Source: Peptococcaceae bacterium UBA4068
GTDB taxonomy: Bacteria; Bacillota; Dehalobacteriia; UBA4068
Assembly (NCBI GenBank): GCA_002382665.1
Contig: DFZA01000015.1
Coordinates: 4,083 to 68,082, forward strand
DNA: 64,000 nucleotides
Direction: 5' to 3'
The notes beneath the pieces are model-generated. The model was not told the DNA's origin. It searched no databases and saw only the letters and a program-made list of their open reading frames with translations. Positions 26,929 through 35,627 of this stretch are shown here, piece by piece. The translations under genes and the position numbers were made by a program. Position 1 is the stretch's first letter, and every line of letters starts with the position of its first letter.

Positions 26929-27198
26929 GCCGCGCACCGGATTTCGAATAATACCTTCCGGGTGATACAAGATCAGCCAGCTCAAAAAAGGCACTCCCAC
27001 GGCGCCCGGGACAAAATCTGCTTACCGCTGCTTTCTTCCGAACCTGACGGGGTTTACAGCAGCCCGCCGCGCGGGACCCAATTCTCAACACCGCTTAACC
27101 TAGTCAAACCCCACAAGATAAACCCTCCATACCGGCATCAACCCCCCTATAGCGGATTTGAGGTTACAAGGCACCGCTAGCGCCCCGTCTAGCACGGC
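26929..27198 (-). ncRNA. ffs: Signal recognition particle RNA, long (Alu-containing) type
   Basis: The minus strand holds the invariant S-domain hairpin around GTCAGGTTCGGAAGAAAGCAGC (contact site for Ffh), with flanking GGTAAGC. The 5' end GCCGTGCTAGACGGGGCG...GCGGTGCCTTGTAACC is the Alu-domain signature of the roughly 270-base SRP RNA of Bacillus and Clostridium. The ends pair (GCCGTGC with GCGCGGC). A promoter lies upstream and a terminator downstream. Confidence 0.93.
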
Positions 27199-27227
27199 AA
27201 ACTGGTAATCAAGTGATGGTATCTACT

Positions 27228-27256
27228 ATATTAACAGAATAACAATCATCTTTCAA
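27228..27256 (-). promoter_or_regulatory. Promoter of the SRP RNA
   Basis: On the minus strand TTGAAA (27251-27256), a 17-base spacer and TAATAT (27228-27233) lie about 30 bases before the mature 5' end. Confidence 0.75.
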
Positions 27257-27319
27257 CAGAAAAATTTTATCAAAAAATCGCCAAAGATTATCCAAAAACA
27301 CAATTGATAGCTTTAATCT

Positions 27320-27850
27320 TTAATCAAATGAGCATATGTTAACTTTGCCTATCGATTGGGCGCATAAATATAGACTGTATCCCGGCATAAATTCCAATTG
27401 CAGCAAAGCTGCATCGTCAAGCTTGGGTATTACCGAAAACTTGTCAAAGCTGGATATTCCCTGACCCGTATATTTGACGTAGCTTTCTTTGGCTGCCCAG
27501 ATTCTGAAAAATTCCGCAACTGCATAGCCACAATTACTCAAATAATCATTTTCCTGCGCGTGAAAAAACCGGCGCGCAAGTTGCGAAATATTGCAGTCAA
27601 TATGTTGCTGAAGATCTATGCCGACGTCAGCCGAACCAAAAGCGGCAAGCCAATAATCACCGCTATGTGATATAGAAAAATGCAAATCGGCAAAATCAGG
27701 AAAATATGGTTTACCATTTGGTAGCAATTGTTTAGTAAATTGCTGCCGGCCTTTGCCAGTATAGATTGCGGCAGCGTTTTTTAGTCTCTCCTCACTGGTC
27801 AGAGAATCGGTCAGCGAAAAAATATAAACATCAAAATCCGATACATGCAA
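27320..27850 (-). CDS. 4'-phosphopantetheinyl transferase (Sfp superfamily)
   Basis: A 176-residue enzyme that transfers phosphopantetheine from CoA to acyl or peptidyl carrier proteins. Motifs are FSISHSG at 58-64, VGIDLQQH with metal-binding Asp79, and the WAAKESYVK block at 118-126 with its Glu and Lys. It is shorter than Bacillus Sfp. No synthase cluster is in the window, so it may serve fatty acid synthesis or a distant pathway. The upstream region has a duplicated -10 element. Confidence 0.87.
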   Translation of the reverse strand: MHVSDFDVYIFSLTDSLTSEERLKNAAAIYTGKGRQQFTKQLLPNGKPYFPDFADLHFSISHSGDYWLAAFGSADVGIDLQQHIDCNISQLARRFFHAQENDYLSNCGYAVAEFFRIWAAKESYVKYTGQGISSFDKFSVIPKLDDAALLQLEFMPGYSLYLCAQSIGKVNICSFD

Positions 27851-27881
27851 AATTTACTAACCCCTTTCGCAATTACAACCA

Positions 27882-27939
27882 TATTTGCTTTCGCCAATTT
27901 TATTATACCATATTCGCTTTCGCGAATTTTATTATACCA
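27882..27939 (-). repeat. Tandem 29-bp repeat carrying extended -10 elements
   Basis: Two copies (27882-27910 and 27911-27939) differ at two positions. On the minus strand each contains TGGTATAATAAAATT, an extended -10 (TGnTATAAT), reading toward the phosphopantetheinyl transferase. Neither has a convincing -35. Confidence 0.7.
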
Positions 27940-28073
27940 TGGTAAATTTATTACATAATAGTTATTTTACTATATTTCCCTTTATTATTATAATCAACAA
28001 TTATCAGCCAAGTTATGGCATAAAGCTGTCCCTATCTGAATAAAGATAAAAAAAACGATAGGGAATGATACCA

Positions 28074-28679
28074 ATGAAAAGGCTGATTACATTTTTAATT
28101 ATTATTGCATTATTGCTCGGGGGTTGCAGTTGGATTGATCAACTGCAAGCCTGGAAAAATAGCAATACTGACGATAATACAAGTAATGATTCTCAATCAC
28201 AAACAAATATCGATGAGCCATTAGTTAAAAACGATAATCAAACAACCGATGAAAACACGCCTACCACTATTGGCGATACCGTAGAAGTAACACTATATTT
28301 CTCCAATGCCGACGGTACCGGTTTAGTCGCCGAAAAGCGGGAAATTCCCAAACAGGAGGGTCTAGCGCGCGCTACCATCAGCAATCTGATTGACGGACCG
28401 CAGAATGCCGAGCTCTTGCCAACTTTGCCCGCGGCAACAATACTGGAAGATATTAATATCAGTGACGGCCTCTGCACCGTTGACTTCTCCGGCGAACTGC
28501 GCGATAACTTGGGCGGCGGTGTGATGGCGGAACAATTGGCAGTCTATTCGATAGTCAAAACACTAAGTCAGTTTGCATCAGTTGATTCGGTAAGAATACT
28601 CATTGATGGTCAGGCGGTAGAATCACTGGCCGGTCATATCGATACCTCAGATGCCATAGCAGTGCAAACAGTAGAATAA
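28074..28679 (+). CDS. GerMN-domain lipoprotein
   Basis: A 201-residue lipoprotein with a signal peptide ending in the lipobox LLGGC (Cys16 becomes lipidated). A Ser/Thr/Asn/Asp-rich linker follows, then a GerMN domain (about 70-195) with EVTLYFSNADGTGLVAEKREI and FSGELRDNLGGG. GerM-type proteins act in spore cortex assembly and germination and bind peptidoglycan-related partners. I chose ATG 28074, nine bases after AGGGA; an ATG three codons earlier directly abuts that site. Confidence 0.85.
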   Translation: MKRLITFLIIIALLLGGCSWIDQLQAWKNSNTDDNTSNDSQSQTNIDEPLVKNDNQTTDENTPTTIGDTVEVTLYFSNADGTGLVAEKREIPKQEGLARATISNLIDGPQNAELLPTLPAATILEDINISDGLCTVDFSGELRDNLGGGVMAEQLAVYSIVKTLSQFASVDSVRILIDGQAVESLAGHIDTSDAIAVQTVE

Positions 28680-28688
28680 ACACCCCAT

Positions 28689-28729
28689 AAAAAGAAGCTG
28701 CCTTTAAATTTTAGAGGCAGCTTCTTTTT
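28689..28729. terminator. Bidirectional terminator between convergent genes
   Basis: AAAAAGAAGCTGCCT pairs with AGGCAGCTTCTTTTT across an 11-base loop. It serves the GerMN gene from the left and the zinc-ribbon protein gene from the right. Confidence 0.9.
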
Positions 28730-28734
28730 ATTAT

Positions 28735-29160
28735 CTACGACCTGCTTAAAAAACTTTCGCCGCAACGACTGCATTTAACATTAATTTTGCCTTTTCCTCT
28801 AGGTACTCTTAATTTTTGAGCGCAAGCGGGACAGGTCAAATATTTATAATTCAAAACATCCTGCGGACGATGGTGAACGATAAAACTCTTTACCTTGCCA
28901 TAACGAAAACGCAATTCACGCACAAAGATATTGTAACGTATTAGCTCCGCCTGGCGAGCCGGAATATTAGTCGAAAATATACGAAAGCAGGCATAAATCA
29001 ATAATACCCACGATATAATTCTAAATACTGTCCCCAATATGCCGCCACCTGCTATCATTTCTGCGATCATCATTACCAAAGCGGCAACTATTAAAAAACG
29101 GCTAAAGCTATCAAAACCATTGCGACCGCGTAAAAGTTTTCCCCAAAACGCATTAATCAT
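28735..29160 (-). CDS. Hypothetical membrane protein with C-terminal zinc ribbon
   Basis: A 141-residue protein not assigned to a known family. Two hydrophobic segments (about 22-40 and 43-62) are followed by a basic helix. A C-terminal zinc ribbon (CPAC...CSRC, about 113-135) resembles zinc-ribbon MJ0042-type domains. It could bind nucleic acid or protein at the membrane, but nothing shows this directly. It overlaps the stop of the upstream cyclase gene as TAATG, so both are translated together. Confidence 0.7.
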   Translation of the reverse strand: MINAFWGKLLRGRNGFDSFSRFLIVAALVMMIAEMIAGGGILGTVFRIISWVLLIYACFRIFSTNIPARQAELIRYNIFVRELRFRYGKVKSFIVHHRPQDVLNYKYLTCPACAQKLRVPRGKGKINVKCSRCGESFLSRS

Positions 29161-29819
29161 TATTGATCTTCCTCCTTGATTCCTTCGATTGCGCAGACGC
29201 GCACAGGCGAACCGTCACCGTTTTGCCATTTCAGCGGCAGGACAACAAAGAAACAATGATCAGAGGTCAATTGCTCAATGCCACAAAGATTTTCGATCAA
29301 CAAAGTCTCACTACCCAACATCGTCTTATGGATTATAAACTGCTCAACACCCATTTCGTCAAAAGAAAGCGCATCTATCGCCAGAGCTTTGAGAGAAAAA
29401 CTGCTTAGCCATTTGGCGGCTTCATAAGTCAAGGTAGGAAATCTGTCACAATAACCATCTTTACCCCAAAGACGGTCAAAACCACTCCAAAAAACTAAAA
29501 AATCCGCAGCCTCGATCTTTTTTTGATATGGACGTAAATCTTCAATAGTAATCTTATCCCCGATACGCTTAGCGCGAATATCGATAATCTGCGCCCAGCC
29601 GGTTAATTGTGATACATCTATTTGATCAATGGATGCTCTCCCCATCAACATATGTGAGGGCACATCAATATGGGTTCCGCAATGTGAGCTACAGCCAATA
29701 AAAGTTTCACTGTAACCGTCAACCGCTACCGTTGCCAGCTCGGTAAATTGTGGCTGTGGTGAACCGGGGAAAACGGTCATGCCTGTTTCCATGACATGAC
29801 TCAAATCTATCGTTCTCAT
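29160..29819 (-). CDS. Cyclase-family metal-dependent hydrolase (kynurenine formamidase-like)
   Basis: A 219-residue member of the cyclase family (KynB-like). The metal-binding signature HCGTHIDVPSH lies near residues 45-55 and the motif DLSHVMETGMTVFPGSP opens the protein. Enzymes of this fold hydrolyse N-formylkynurenine or related amides and lactones with zinc or manganese. No tryptophan-degradation gene is nearby, so the substrate is open. I chose ATG 29819, preceded by AAGGAG, over a GTG six codons upstream. Confidence 0.82.
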   Translation of the reverse strand: MRTIDLSHVMETGMTVFPGSPQPQFTELATVAVDGYSETFIGCSSHCGTHIDVPSHMLMGRASIDQIDVSQLTGWAQIIDIRAKRIGDKITIEDLRPYQKKIEAADFLVFWSGFDRLWGKDGYCDRFPTLTYEAAKWLSSFSLKALAIDALSFDEMGVEQFIIHKTMLGSETLLIENLCGIEQLTSDHCFFVVLPLKWQNGDGSPVRVCAIEGIKEEDQ

Positions 29820-29880
29820 TTCAAGCTCCTTTTCCACCTATTAACAAATATTATAACACTTAACTATATTAAAACAACCC

Positions 29881-29909
29881 TTGACAATATACTATAGCCG
29901 TGTCATAAT
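29881..29909 (+). promoter_or_regulatory. Promoter of the marR-ABC exporter operon
   Basis: TTGACA (29881-29886), a 17-base spacer and CATAAT (29904-29909) form a strong promoter. TAGCCGT occurs at 29895-29901 and 29916-29922, a 21-base period that puts both copies on one helix face, so it may be the MarR operator. Confidence 0.82.
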
Positions 29910-29949
29910 AATCGTTAGCCGTATAACCATTTAAAAGGAGACCATGACC

Positions 29950-30438
29950 ATGCAGATGGATAATATCTCTATCGGTAAGTTATTTTCGATTGCCGGTCGA
30001 ATGCATCATTTATATATAAAAACAAAACTTGCTGAGGCTGGTTTAGATGAAATCTCTAACCCGCATCTTTTGTTTTTAATCTATCAAAGTCAGGTGGAAG
30101 ACAAGCAAATTACGCAAAAAAGCATTGCGGATACTCTTGGCGTATCGGCTGCCGCGATTGCTATTTCTCTAAGGCGGATGGCAAATAATGGCCTGATCGA
30201 AAAAAGCACCGCGGAGGATGATAACCGGTTTCGTTATGTAAAACTAAGCGAAAAAGGGTTGGCAATGATCTCCCAATGCAAAAACTTAGCAAAGAACGCC
30301 GACCATAACCTCTTTACTGATTTCAGCGAAGCTGACCAGCAGCAATTTTGTCAATACCTATCACGAATTATCGCCAATCTTCATAAAGCTGGCGTAACAG
30401 CGCCCGCCAATTTCTGCGGAGGAAAAGTTAATGATTAA
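29950..30438 (+). CDS. MarR-family transcriptional regulator
   Basis: A 162-residue winged-helix repressor with the MarR core ITQKSIADTLGVSAAAIAISLRRMANNGLIEKSTAEDDNRFRYVKLSEKG. It likely represses its own operon with the two ABC exporter genes, and ligand binding releases it. The ATG at 29950 has the best spacing to AAAGGAG; ATG 29944 and ATG 29956 are alternatives. The gene overlaps the first transporter gene by eight bases. Two Cys residues are present but no known redox pattern. Confidence 0.9.
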   Translation: MQMDNISIGKLFSIAGRMHHLYIKTKLAEAGLDEISNPHLLFLIYQSQVEDKQITQKSIADTLGVSAAAIAISLRRMANNGLIEKSTAEDDNRFRYVKLSEKGLAMISQCKNLAKNADHNLFTDFSEADQQQFCQYLSRIIANLHKAGVTAPANFCGGKVND

Positions 30439-32164
30439 GAGATTCTATCCTTTTATTAAAGAATACAAAAAATATCTTATTCTCGGCCCCCTATGCGTAA
30501 CCATTGAAGTTATCTGCGAACTATTGATGCCCTATTTGATGGCAAAAATCGTGGATATCGGTATTCCGGCGCTCAATAACAGTTATATTTTGCATATCGG
30601 CATTATCATGGCTATACTTGCCGTTATCGCCATTGCCGGCGGCTGCGCCAATATGTTCTTTTCATCCTATGCCGCAATGGGATTCGGCGCCAATCTGCGT
30701 CGCTCCATATTCGATAAAGTACAGGACTTTTCATTTGGTAATATTGATAAATTCAGCACTGCTTCGCTGGTTACCCGTCTGACTAACGATGTTTATCAGA
30801 TTCAACAGACGATTCTTTTATCCCTAAGACTATTGGTTCGCGCGCCTTTGATGTTTATCTGCGCGCTGGTGTTAACACTAAGCATTAACCCCCGCCTGGC
30901 TTCGATTATCTGTATTGCCATACCGATTCTTTTGCTGGCCGTATTTTTGATACTTCGACGCGCTTATAGTTTATTTGCGACAATGCAGCGAAAACTTGAT
31001 GATTTAAACGGCAAGGTCCAGGAAAATTTGATCGGTATTCGTGTCGTAAAATCTTTCGTCAGAGAAGACTACGAAAAAGATAAATTTCAGCAAGCCAACG
31101 ATGCTTTGATGCGCGCCGGCCTGCGCGCCGCGGGATTGGTAATTATCCTCTTCCCGATCATGATGCTGATTCTAAACGGCACGACAATCGCCACAATCTG
31201 GGTCGGTGGCAATATGGTTGGCACCGGTTTGATGGGTACCGGAGAATTAATCAGCTTTGTCAGTTACATTTTACAAATACTGATGAGCCTGATGATGATT
31301 TCCTTTGTCTTACTGATGCTGGCCCGCTCCAAAGCCAGTGCCAACAGAATCATCGAGGTATTGGAAACCTGTCCGGATATCGTCGATTTACCCCAAACAA
31401 AAGTTCCGACTGAAAATACGCAGCGCGGTAAACTCGAATTTAAAAATGTATCCTTTAAATATAATGCCGAATCTGAAAACAATGTCATCAATAATATCAG
31501 CTTTACCGCGCAATCGGGAGGTGTAATCGCTATCGTCGGCGCTACCGGCAGCGGCAAAAGCACCCTGGTCAATCTGATACCGCGACTCTATGATGTCAGC
31601 GAAGGACAAATATTATTAAATAACATAGATATCCGCGAATATCCTTTGCATGCGTTACGACAGCAAATCGGCATGGTATTGCAGAAAAATGTCCTCTTTT
31701 CGGGTACGATCCGCGAAAACCTACTCTGGGGCAATATGGACGCCGAAGACCGCGAAATCAGCAAAGCAGCCGACGCCGCCCAGGCGGAAGATTTTATCAA
31801 GAGCTTTCCGGAAAGTTATCAAAGCGAATTAGGCCAATCAGGCGTCAACCTCTCCGGCGGTCAGAAACAGCGTTTATGTATCGCCCGCGCTATGCTGAAA
31901 AATCCGGCAGTATTAATATTGGATGACAGCACCAGCGCAGTTGACAGCGCCACCGAAGCCAATCTGCGTAAGTCTTTTTACGAAGACTTTAAGGATACAA
32001 CCGTTATTATTATTGCTCAGCGCATCTCCTCTATTGTGGAAGCAGATAAAATTCTCGTGCTTGACGATGGTAAGCTGGTCGGATTTGGCAACCATCAACA
32101 ACTGATGGCCGAGAATCAGATCTACCGAGAAATCTACTATTCCCAGCAGGAGGTGATTGACTAA
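30431..32164 (+). CDS. ABC exporter half-transporter with degenerate ATP site
   Basis: A 577-residue fused membrane-ATPase protein. Six membrane segments fill about 1-310; the ATPase has Walker A GATGSGKST (about 371-379), signature LSGGQ and Walker B LILDDSTSAVD near 491. The usual catalytic Glu is Asp here, the mark of the degenerate half of heterodimeric exporters (BmrC/BmrD, TM287/288 type). It is translated with its partner, whose ATG overlaps its stop. Such pairs expel drugs or lipids; the MarR gene in front supports a resistance role. Confidence 0.93.
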   Translation: MIKRFYPFIKEYKKYLILGPLCVTIEVICELLMPYLMAKIVDIGIPALNNSYILHIGIIMAILAVIAIAGGCANMFFSSYAAMGFGANLRRSIFDKVQDFSFGNIDKFSTASLVTRLTNDVYQIQQTILLSLRLLVRAPLMFICALVLTLSINPRLASIICIAIPILLLAVFLILRRAYSLFATMQRKLDDLNGKVQENLIGIRVVKSFVREDYEKDKFQQANDALMRAGLRAAGLVIILFPIMMLILNGTTIATIWVGGNMVGTGLMGTGELISFVSYILQILMSLMMISFVLLMLARSKASANRIIEVLETCPDIVDLPQTKVPTENTQRGKLEFKNVSFKYNAESENNVINNISFTAQSGGVIAIVGATGSGKSTLVNLIPRLYDVSEGQILLNNIDIREYPLHALRQQIGMVLQKNVLFSGTIRENLLWGNMDAEDREISKAADAAQAEDFIKSFPESYQSELGQSGVNLSGGQKQRLCIARAMLKNPAVLILDDSTSAVDSATEANLRKSFYEDFKDTTVIIIAQRISSIVEADKILVLDDGKLVGFGNHQQLMAENQIYREIYYSQQEVID

Positions 32165-34047
32165 TGGCTAGCAAAAACTATCAGCCTGACCCCAAAAACA
32201 TGCCCAAAAACCATGGCGGTCACCCCAGCGGACCTGGAAGCCACGGATACCGAAAACCCAAAAATGCTAAAAAATCGCTCAAGCGGTTGGGGTTTTATAT
32301 CGGTAAAAGTAAAGGTAAGCTGACCTTGGTATTTATCTTAATGGCTATCAGCAGCGTAGCAATGCTTGCGGCCTCCTATTTCCTTAAGCCCTTGATCAAT
32401 AACTATATACTTCCAGGTGATTTTGCCGGATTGGCGCGGGCATTAGCAGTGCTTACCGTCATTGTTGTTGTCGGAGCATTAGCTTCTTATCTGCAAAACA
32501 AACTAATGATCGGTATAGCACAGAGAACCACCAATACCATACGCAAAGACTTGTTTGCCAAAATGCAGACTTTGCCTCTTAAATATTTCGATACCCACAC
32601 TCACGGCGAGCTGATGAGCCGCTATACCAATGATATGGATAACATCTACATGGCTTTGGAACAAAGCCTGGTACAATTGCTTTCCAGCGCTGTTTTGTTT
32701 GTCGGCACCGTCGTACTGATGATCGTCTTAAGCCCGCTGCTGTTTCTGATCACGGCAATTATTTTAGCAGTTATGATGCTGATCAGCAAAAAATTGGGTG
32801 GCAAAAGCCGGACTCACTTTGGGCAGCAGCAAAAGAATCTCGGTATCCTTAACGGCTTTATCGAAGAAAGCATCGAAGGCATCAAAGAAGTAAAAGTATT
32901 CAACCACGAACAGCAAATGAAGGATGAGTTTTACGAACTCAACCGCAATTACCGCGACGCTTCGATCAAAGCTTCAATATATGCCGGCGTTATCATGCCG
33001 ATTATGAACAATCTTAACAACGTCAGTTATGCCGCTACCGCTGTATTCGGCGGTGTCTTAACAGTAATGGGAAGATTCGATATCGGTTCTCTAGCCGCCT
33101 TTCTGCAATTTTCCCGCCAGGCCGGGCAACCGATCAATCAGATTACCGCCCAACTAAACAATGTTTTTGCTGCCTTGGCCGGCGCTGAACGGATTTTTGA
33201 AGTCATGGATGAAGATTCGGAAATCGACCTCGGCCAAGTCCGTTTAATAGAGCTGGGCGACCAACAGCAGGAACGCAGTTGGGCATGGAGCGACGGACAA
33301 ACACAAACACCGCTTTTAGGCGACGTCCGCTTTAACAGTGTCAATTTCTCCTATAACGGAGAAGTGCAGGTTTTAAAAGATATTTCCCTATTTGCTAAAC
33401 CGGGACAAAAAATAGCGTTTGTCGGCTCAACCGGCGCTGGCAAAACCACAATCACCAATTTATTGAACCGCTTCTATGAGATACAGGAAGGCCAAATTAC
33501 CTATGACGGTATTGATATCAAGCAAATAAAAAAAGACGACCTCCGTCATTCTCTGGGTATGGTATTGCAGGACACTCACCTTTTCACAGACACAGTAATG
33601 GGAAACATCCGTTACGGGCGGCTTGATGCCACCGATGAAGATTGTATTGTCGCAGCCAAAGCTTCCGGCGCCGATGGCTTTATCCGCCGCCTGCCACAGG
33701 GATACCAGACTATACTGCGTGGCGACGGAGCCAACCTCTCACAAGGCCAACGTCAGCTATTGGCAATTGCCCGCGTCTATGTTTCCGATCCGCCGGTAAT
33801 GGTTCTTGACGAAGCAACCAGCTCCATTGATACCCGTACCGAACACTTGATAGAGCGAGGCATGGATGGCCTGATGGAAGGCAGGACGGTATTTGTAATC
33901 GCCCACCGTCTTTCGACTATCCGCAATGCTAAAGCTATCCTCGTTTTGGAACACGGACAAATCATCGAACGCGGCAACCATCAGGAATTGCTCAATCAGC
34001 AAGGCCGCTATTATCAGCTTTATACCGGCCAACATGAACTAGAATAA
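32164..34047 (+). CDS. ABC exporter half-transporter with canonical catalytic Glu
   Basis: A 627-residue partner of the preceding protein. A 50-residue Pro/Gly/His/Lys-rich extension precedes six membrane segments (about 55-330). The ATPase carries Walker A GSTGAGKTT near 419, a divergent signature LSQGQ, and Walker B VMVLDEATSSID near 545 with the catalytic Glu. The divergent LSQGQ pairs with the partner's Asp-type site, giving one active and one degenerate ATP site. A terminator follows. Confidence 0.93.
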   Translation: MASKNYQPDPKNMPKNHGGHPSGPGSHGYRKPKNAKKSLKRLGFYIGKSKGKLTLVFILMAISSVAMLAASYFLKPLINNYILPGDFAGLARALAVLTVIVVVGALASYLQNKLMIGIAQRTTNTIRKDLFAKMQTLPLKYFDTHTHGELMSRYTNDMDNIYMALEQSLVQLLSSAVLFVGTVVLMIVLSPLLFLITAIILAVMMLISKKLGGKSRTHFGQQQKNLGILNGFIEESIEGIKEVKVFNHEQQMKDEFYELNRNYRDASIKASIYAGVIMPIMNNLNNVSYAATAVFGGVLTVMGRFDIGSLAAFLQFSRQAGQPINQITAQLNNVFAALAGAERIFEVMDEDSEIDLGQVRLIELGDQQQERSWAWSDGQTQTPLLGDVRFNSVNFSYNGEVQVLKDISLFAKPGQKIAFVGSTGAGKTTITNLLNRFYEIQEGQITYDGIDIKQIKKDDLRHSLGMVLQDTHLFTDTVMGNIRYGRLDATDEDCIVAAKASGADGFIRRLPQGYQTILRGDGANLSQGQRQLLAIARVYVSDPPVMVLDEATSSIDTRTEHLIERGMDGLMEGRTVFVIAHRLSTIRNAKAILVLEHGQIIERGNHQELLNQQGRYYQLYTGQHELE

Positions 34048-34081
34048 ATAAAAAAGCACCTGACCGCACACATAAGAATCG

Positions 34082-34114
34082 CCGCTCATTTTCCAGAATG
34101 GGCGGGGATTTTTT
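34082..34114 (+). terminator. Terminator of the marR-ABC exporter operon
   Basis: CCGCTCATT pairs with AATGGGCGG around a 6-base loop, followed by GGATTTTTT. The remaining sequence to 34212 holds no gene. Confidence 0.85.
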
Positions 34115-34212
34115 AGTGTAATAAGATGGTTTATGAAGTATCTGCATTATGGGGACGCGCCTTGCGCTATTCATTATATATCAAGGAAAAATCACGAAAT
34201 AATAATTATTTC

Positions 34213-34241
34213 TTAACATATGGTTTGCGTTATGGTAATAT
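34213..34241 (+). promoter_or_regulatory. Promoter of the methyltransferase-nuclease island
   Basis: TTAACA (34213-34218), a 17-base spacer and TAATAT (34236-34241) lie 41 bases before the XRE gene. A second TATAAT at 34255-34260 may act as well. Confidence 0.6.
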
Positions 34242-34282
34242 AATATAGGTTAGCTATAATATGGCGCGGGAGGTTAGGCAAA

Positions 34283-34504
34283 GTGGCTATAAGTTATAAC
34301 AAACTATGGAAACTGTTAATAGATAAGAATATAAAGAAAACGGATTTACGCAAAATAGCCGGGGTTAGTACAAACGTAATCGCCAAGTTAGGCAAAAACG
34401 ACCCTGTTTCAATGGAAACGCTTGTTAAGATCTGTACCGCTCTGAAATGCGATATTGCCGACATCGTAGAAATGACAAGCGACGCAGGAAACGGGGGTAA
34501 ATAA
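34283..34504 (+). CDS. Small XRE/Cro-type regulator
   Basis: A 73-residue single-domain helix-turn-helix protein, with the recognition region KTDLRKIAGVSTNVIAKLGKN and the tail MSMETLVKICTALKCDIADIVEM typical of small Cro/C1 repressors of mobile elements. It starts with GTG behind GGGAGG. It lies two bases before the methyltransferase gene, an arrangement like a controller protein of a restriction-modification system, but it is not one of the well-marked C-protein families. Confidence 0.88.
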   Translation: MAISYNKLWKLLIDKNIKKTDLRKIAGVSTNVIAKLGKNDPVSMETLVKICTALKCDIADIVEMTSDAGNGGK

Positions 34505-34506
34505 TC

Positions 34507-35625
34507 ATGGCAAACAAAAAACTGGCGGTAGCAAAAGATGCAAAAAAGGACGAGTTTTATACTCAACTTTCCGATATAGAACGTGAAGCACGCCATTATA
34601 GGAACTTTTTCAAGGGTAAAGTTGTATTGTGTAATTGCGATGATCCTTTTGAAAGTAACTTTTTCAAATACTTTGCTCTTAATTTCAATTCGTTGGGGCT
34701 GAAAAAGCTGATTGCCACCTGCTATGCAACGTCCCCTATTATATATACTCAGTTGACGCTATTCGGAAATGAAGTTGTTACAGTAAAAGAGGAAAGCACT
34801 AAGAAACCTTACAAAATCGAAATCAGCGAGGTAACGGACGAAAACCAAGACGGGCGTGTAGATCTTGCCGACGTTGAATATCTTTTGAAAAACCACAAAA
34901 ACGCCTTGACGCTTTTGCAGTACGACGGCGATTTTCGTTCCGCTGAATGTATCGAGTTATTAAAGCAAGCCGATGTTGTTGTTACAAACCCGCCATTTTC
35001 GCTATTCAAAGAATATGTGGCGCAGCTTGTAGAGTACGAGAAATCTTTTATAATTATCGGTAATCAAAACGCAATAACATATAAAGAGATTTTTCCTTTG
35101 TTGAAAGATAATAAAATGTGGCTTGGTTATGGTTTTAAGGGAAATGTCGGTTTCTTTCTAAGTCCATATGAAGATTATGCCGTTTCATCTCATCATAAAG
35201 AGGGGTTAATTCGCATTTCCGGAGTTATGTGGTTTACAAACATAGATATAGAAAAACGTCACGAAGATATGATACTTTTTAAAACATACAATCCGGACGA
35301 ATACCCTAAATATGAAACGTTTGATGGTATTGACGTACGCGAAACGCAGAATATTCCTTGCGATTATTACGGCGTTATGGGTGTGCCTAAAACCTATATG
35401 AACAAGTACAACCCGGAACAATTTGAGCTTTTAGGTTATGAACGTGAGGACGAAAATATTCAAGTCGGTATTTCCAATATGCCCGAAGAATTTTTACAAG
35501 CATACAGGACGCAAGGAGGGACGGGGCATTACACAAAAGGCATGAAAATGCTCTGCTATTATGACAAAGACGGAAAAGCAAAAATACCGTTTTCACGAAT
35601 TCTAATCAAGAGAAAGCAGGTGTAA
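34507..35625 (+). CDS. EcoRI-family adenine-specific DNA methyltransferase
   Basis: A 372-residue protein of the EcoRI-methylase family, which makes N6-methyladenine in DNA using S-adenosylmethionine. The N-terminal block KDEFYTQ...DIEREA is followed by VVLCNCDDPFESNFFKYFALNF (about 39-60) and the catalytic NPPF at 161-164. The rest contains the family block GYGFKGNVGFFLSPYED. Recognition sequence is unknown. It is between the XRE gene and a DUF262-HNH nuclease gene, with 2-base gaps on each side. Confidence 0.9.
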   Translation: MANKKLAVAKDAKKDEFYTQLSDIEREARHYRNFFKGKVVLCNCDDPFESNFFKYFALNFNSLGLKKLIATCYATSPIIYTQLTLFGNEVVTVKEESTKKPYKIEISEVTDENQDGRVDLADVEYLLKNHKNALTLLQYDGDFRSAECIELLKQADVVVTNPPFSLFKEYVAQLVEYEKSFIIIGNQNAITYKEIFPLLKDNKMWLGYGFKGNVGFFLSPYEDYAVSSHHKEGLIRISGVMWFTNIDIEKRHEDMILFKTYNPDEYPKYETFDGIDVRETQNIPCDYYGVMGVPKTYMNKYNPEQFELLGYEREDENIQVGISNMPEEFLQAYRTQGGTGHYTKGMKMLCYYDKDGKAKIPFSRILIKRKQV

Positions 35626-35627
35626 AT

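Noticed and set aside
26747..27180. Open frames on both strands over the SRP RNA
   Set aside because: The region is an SRP RNA with promoter and terminator; the frames match no family.
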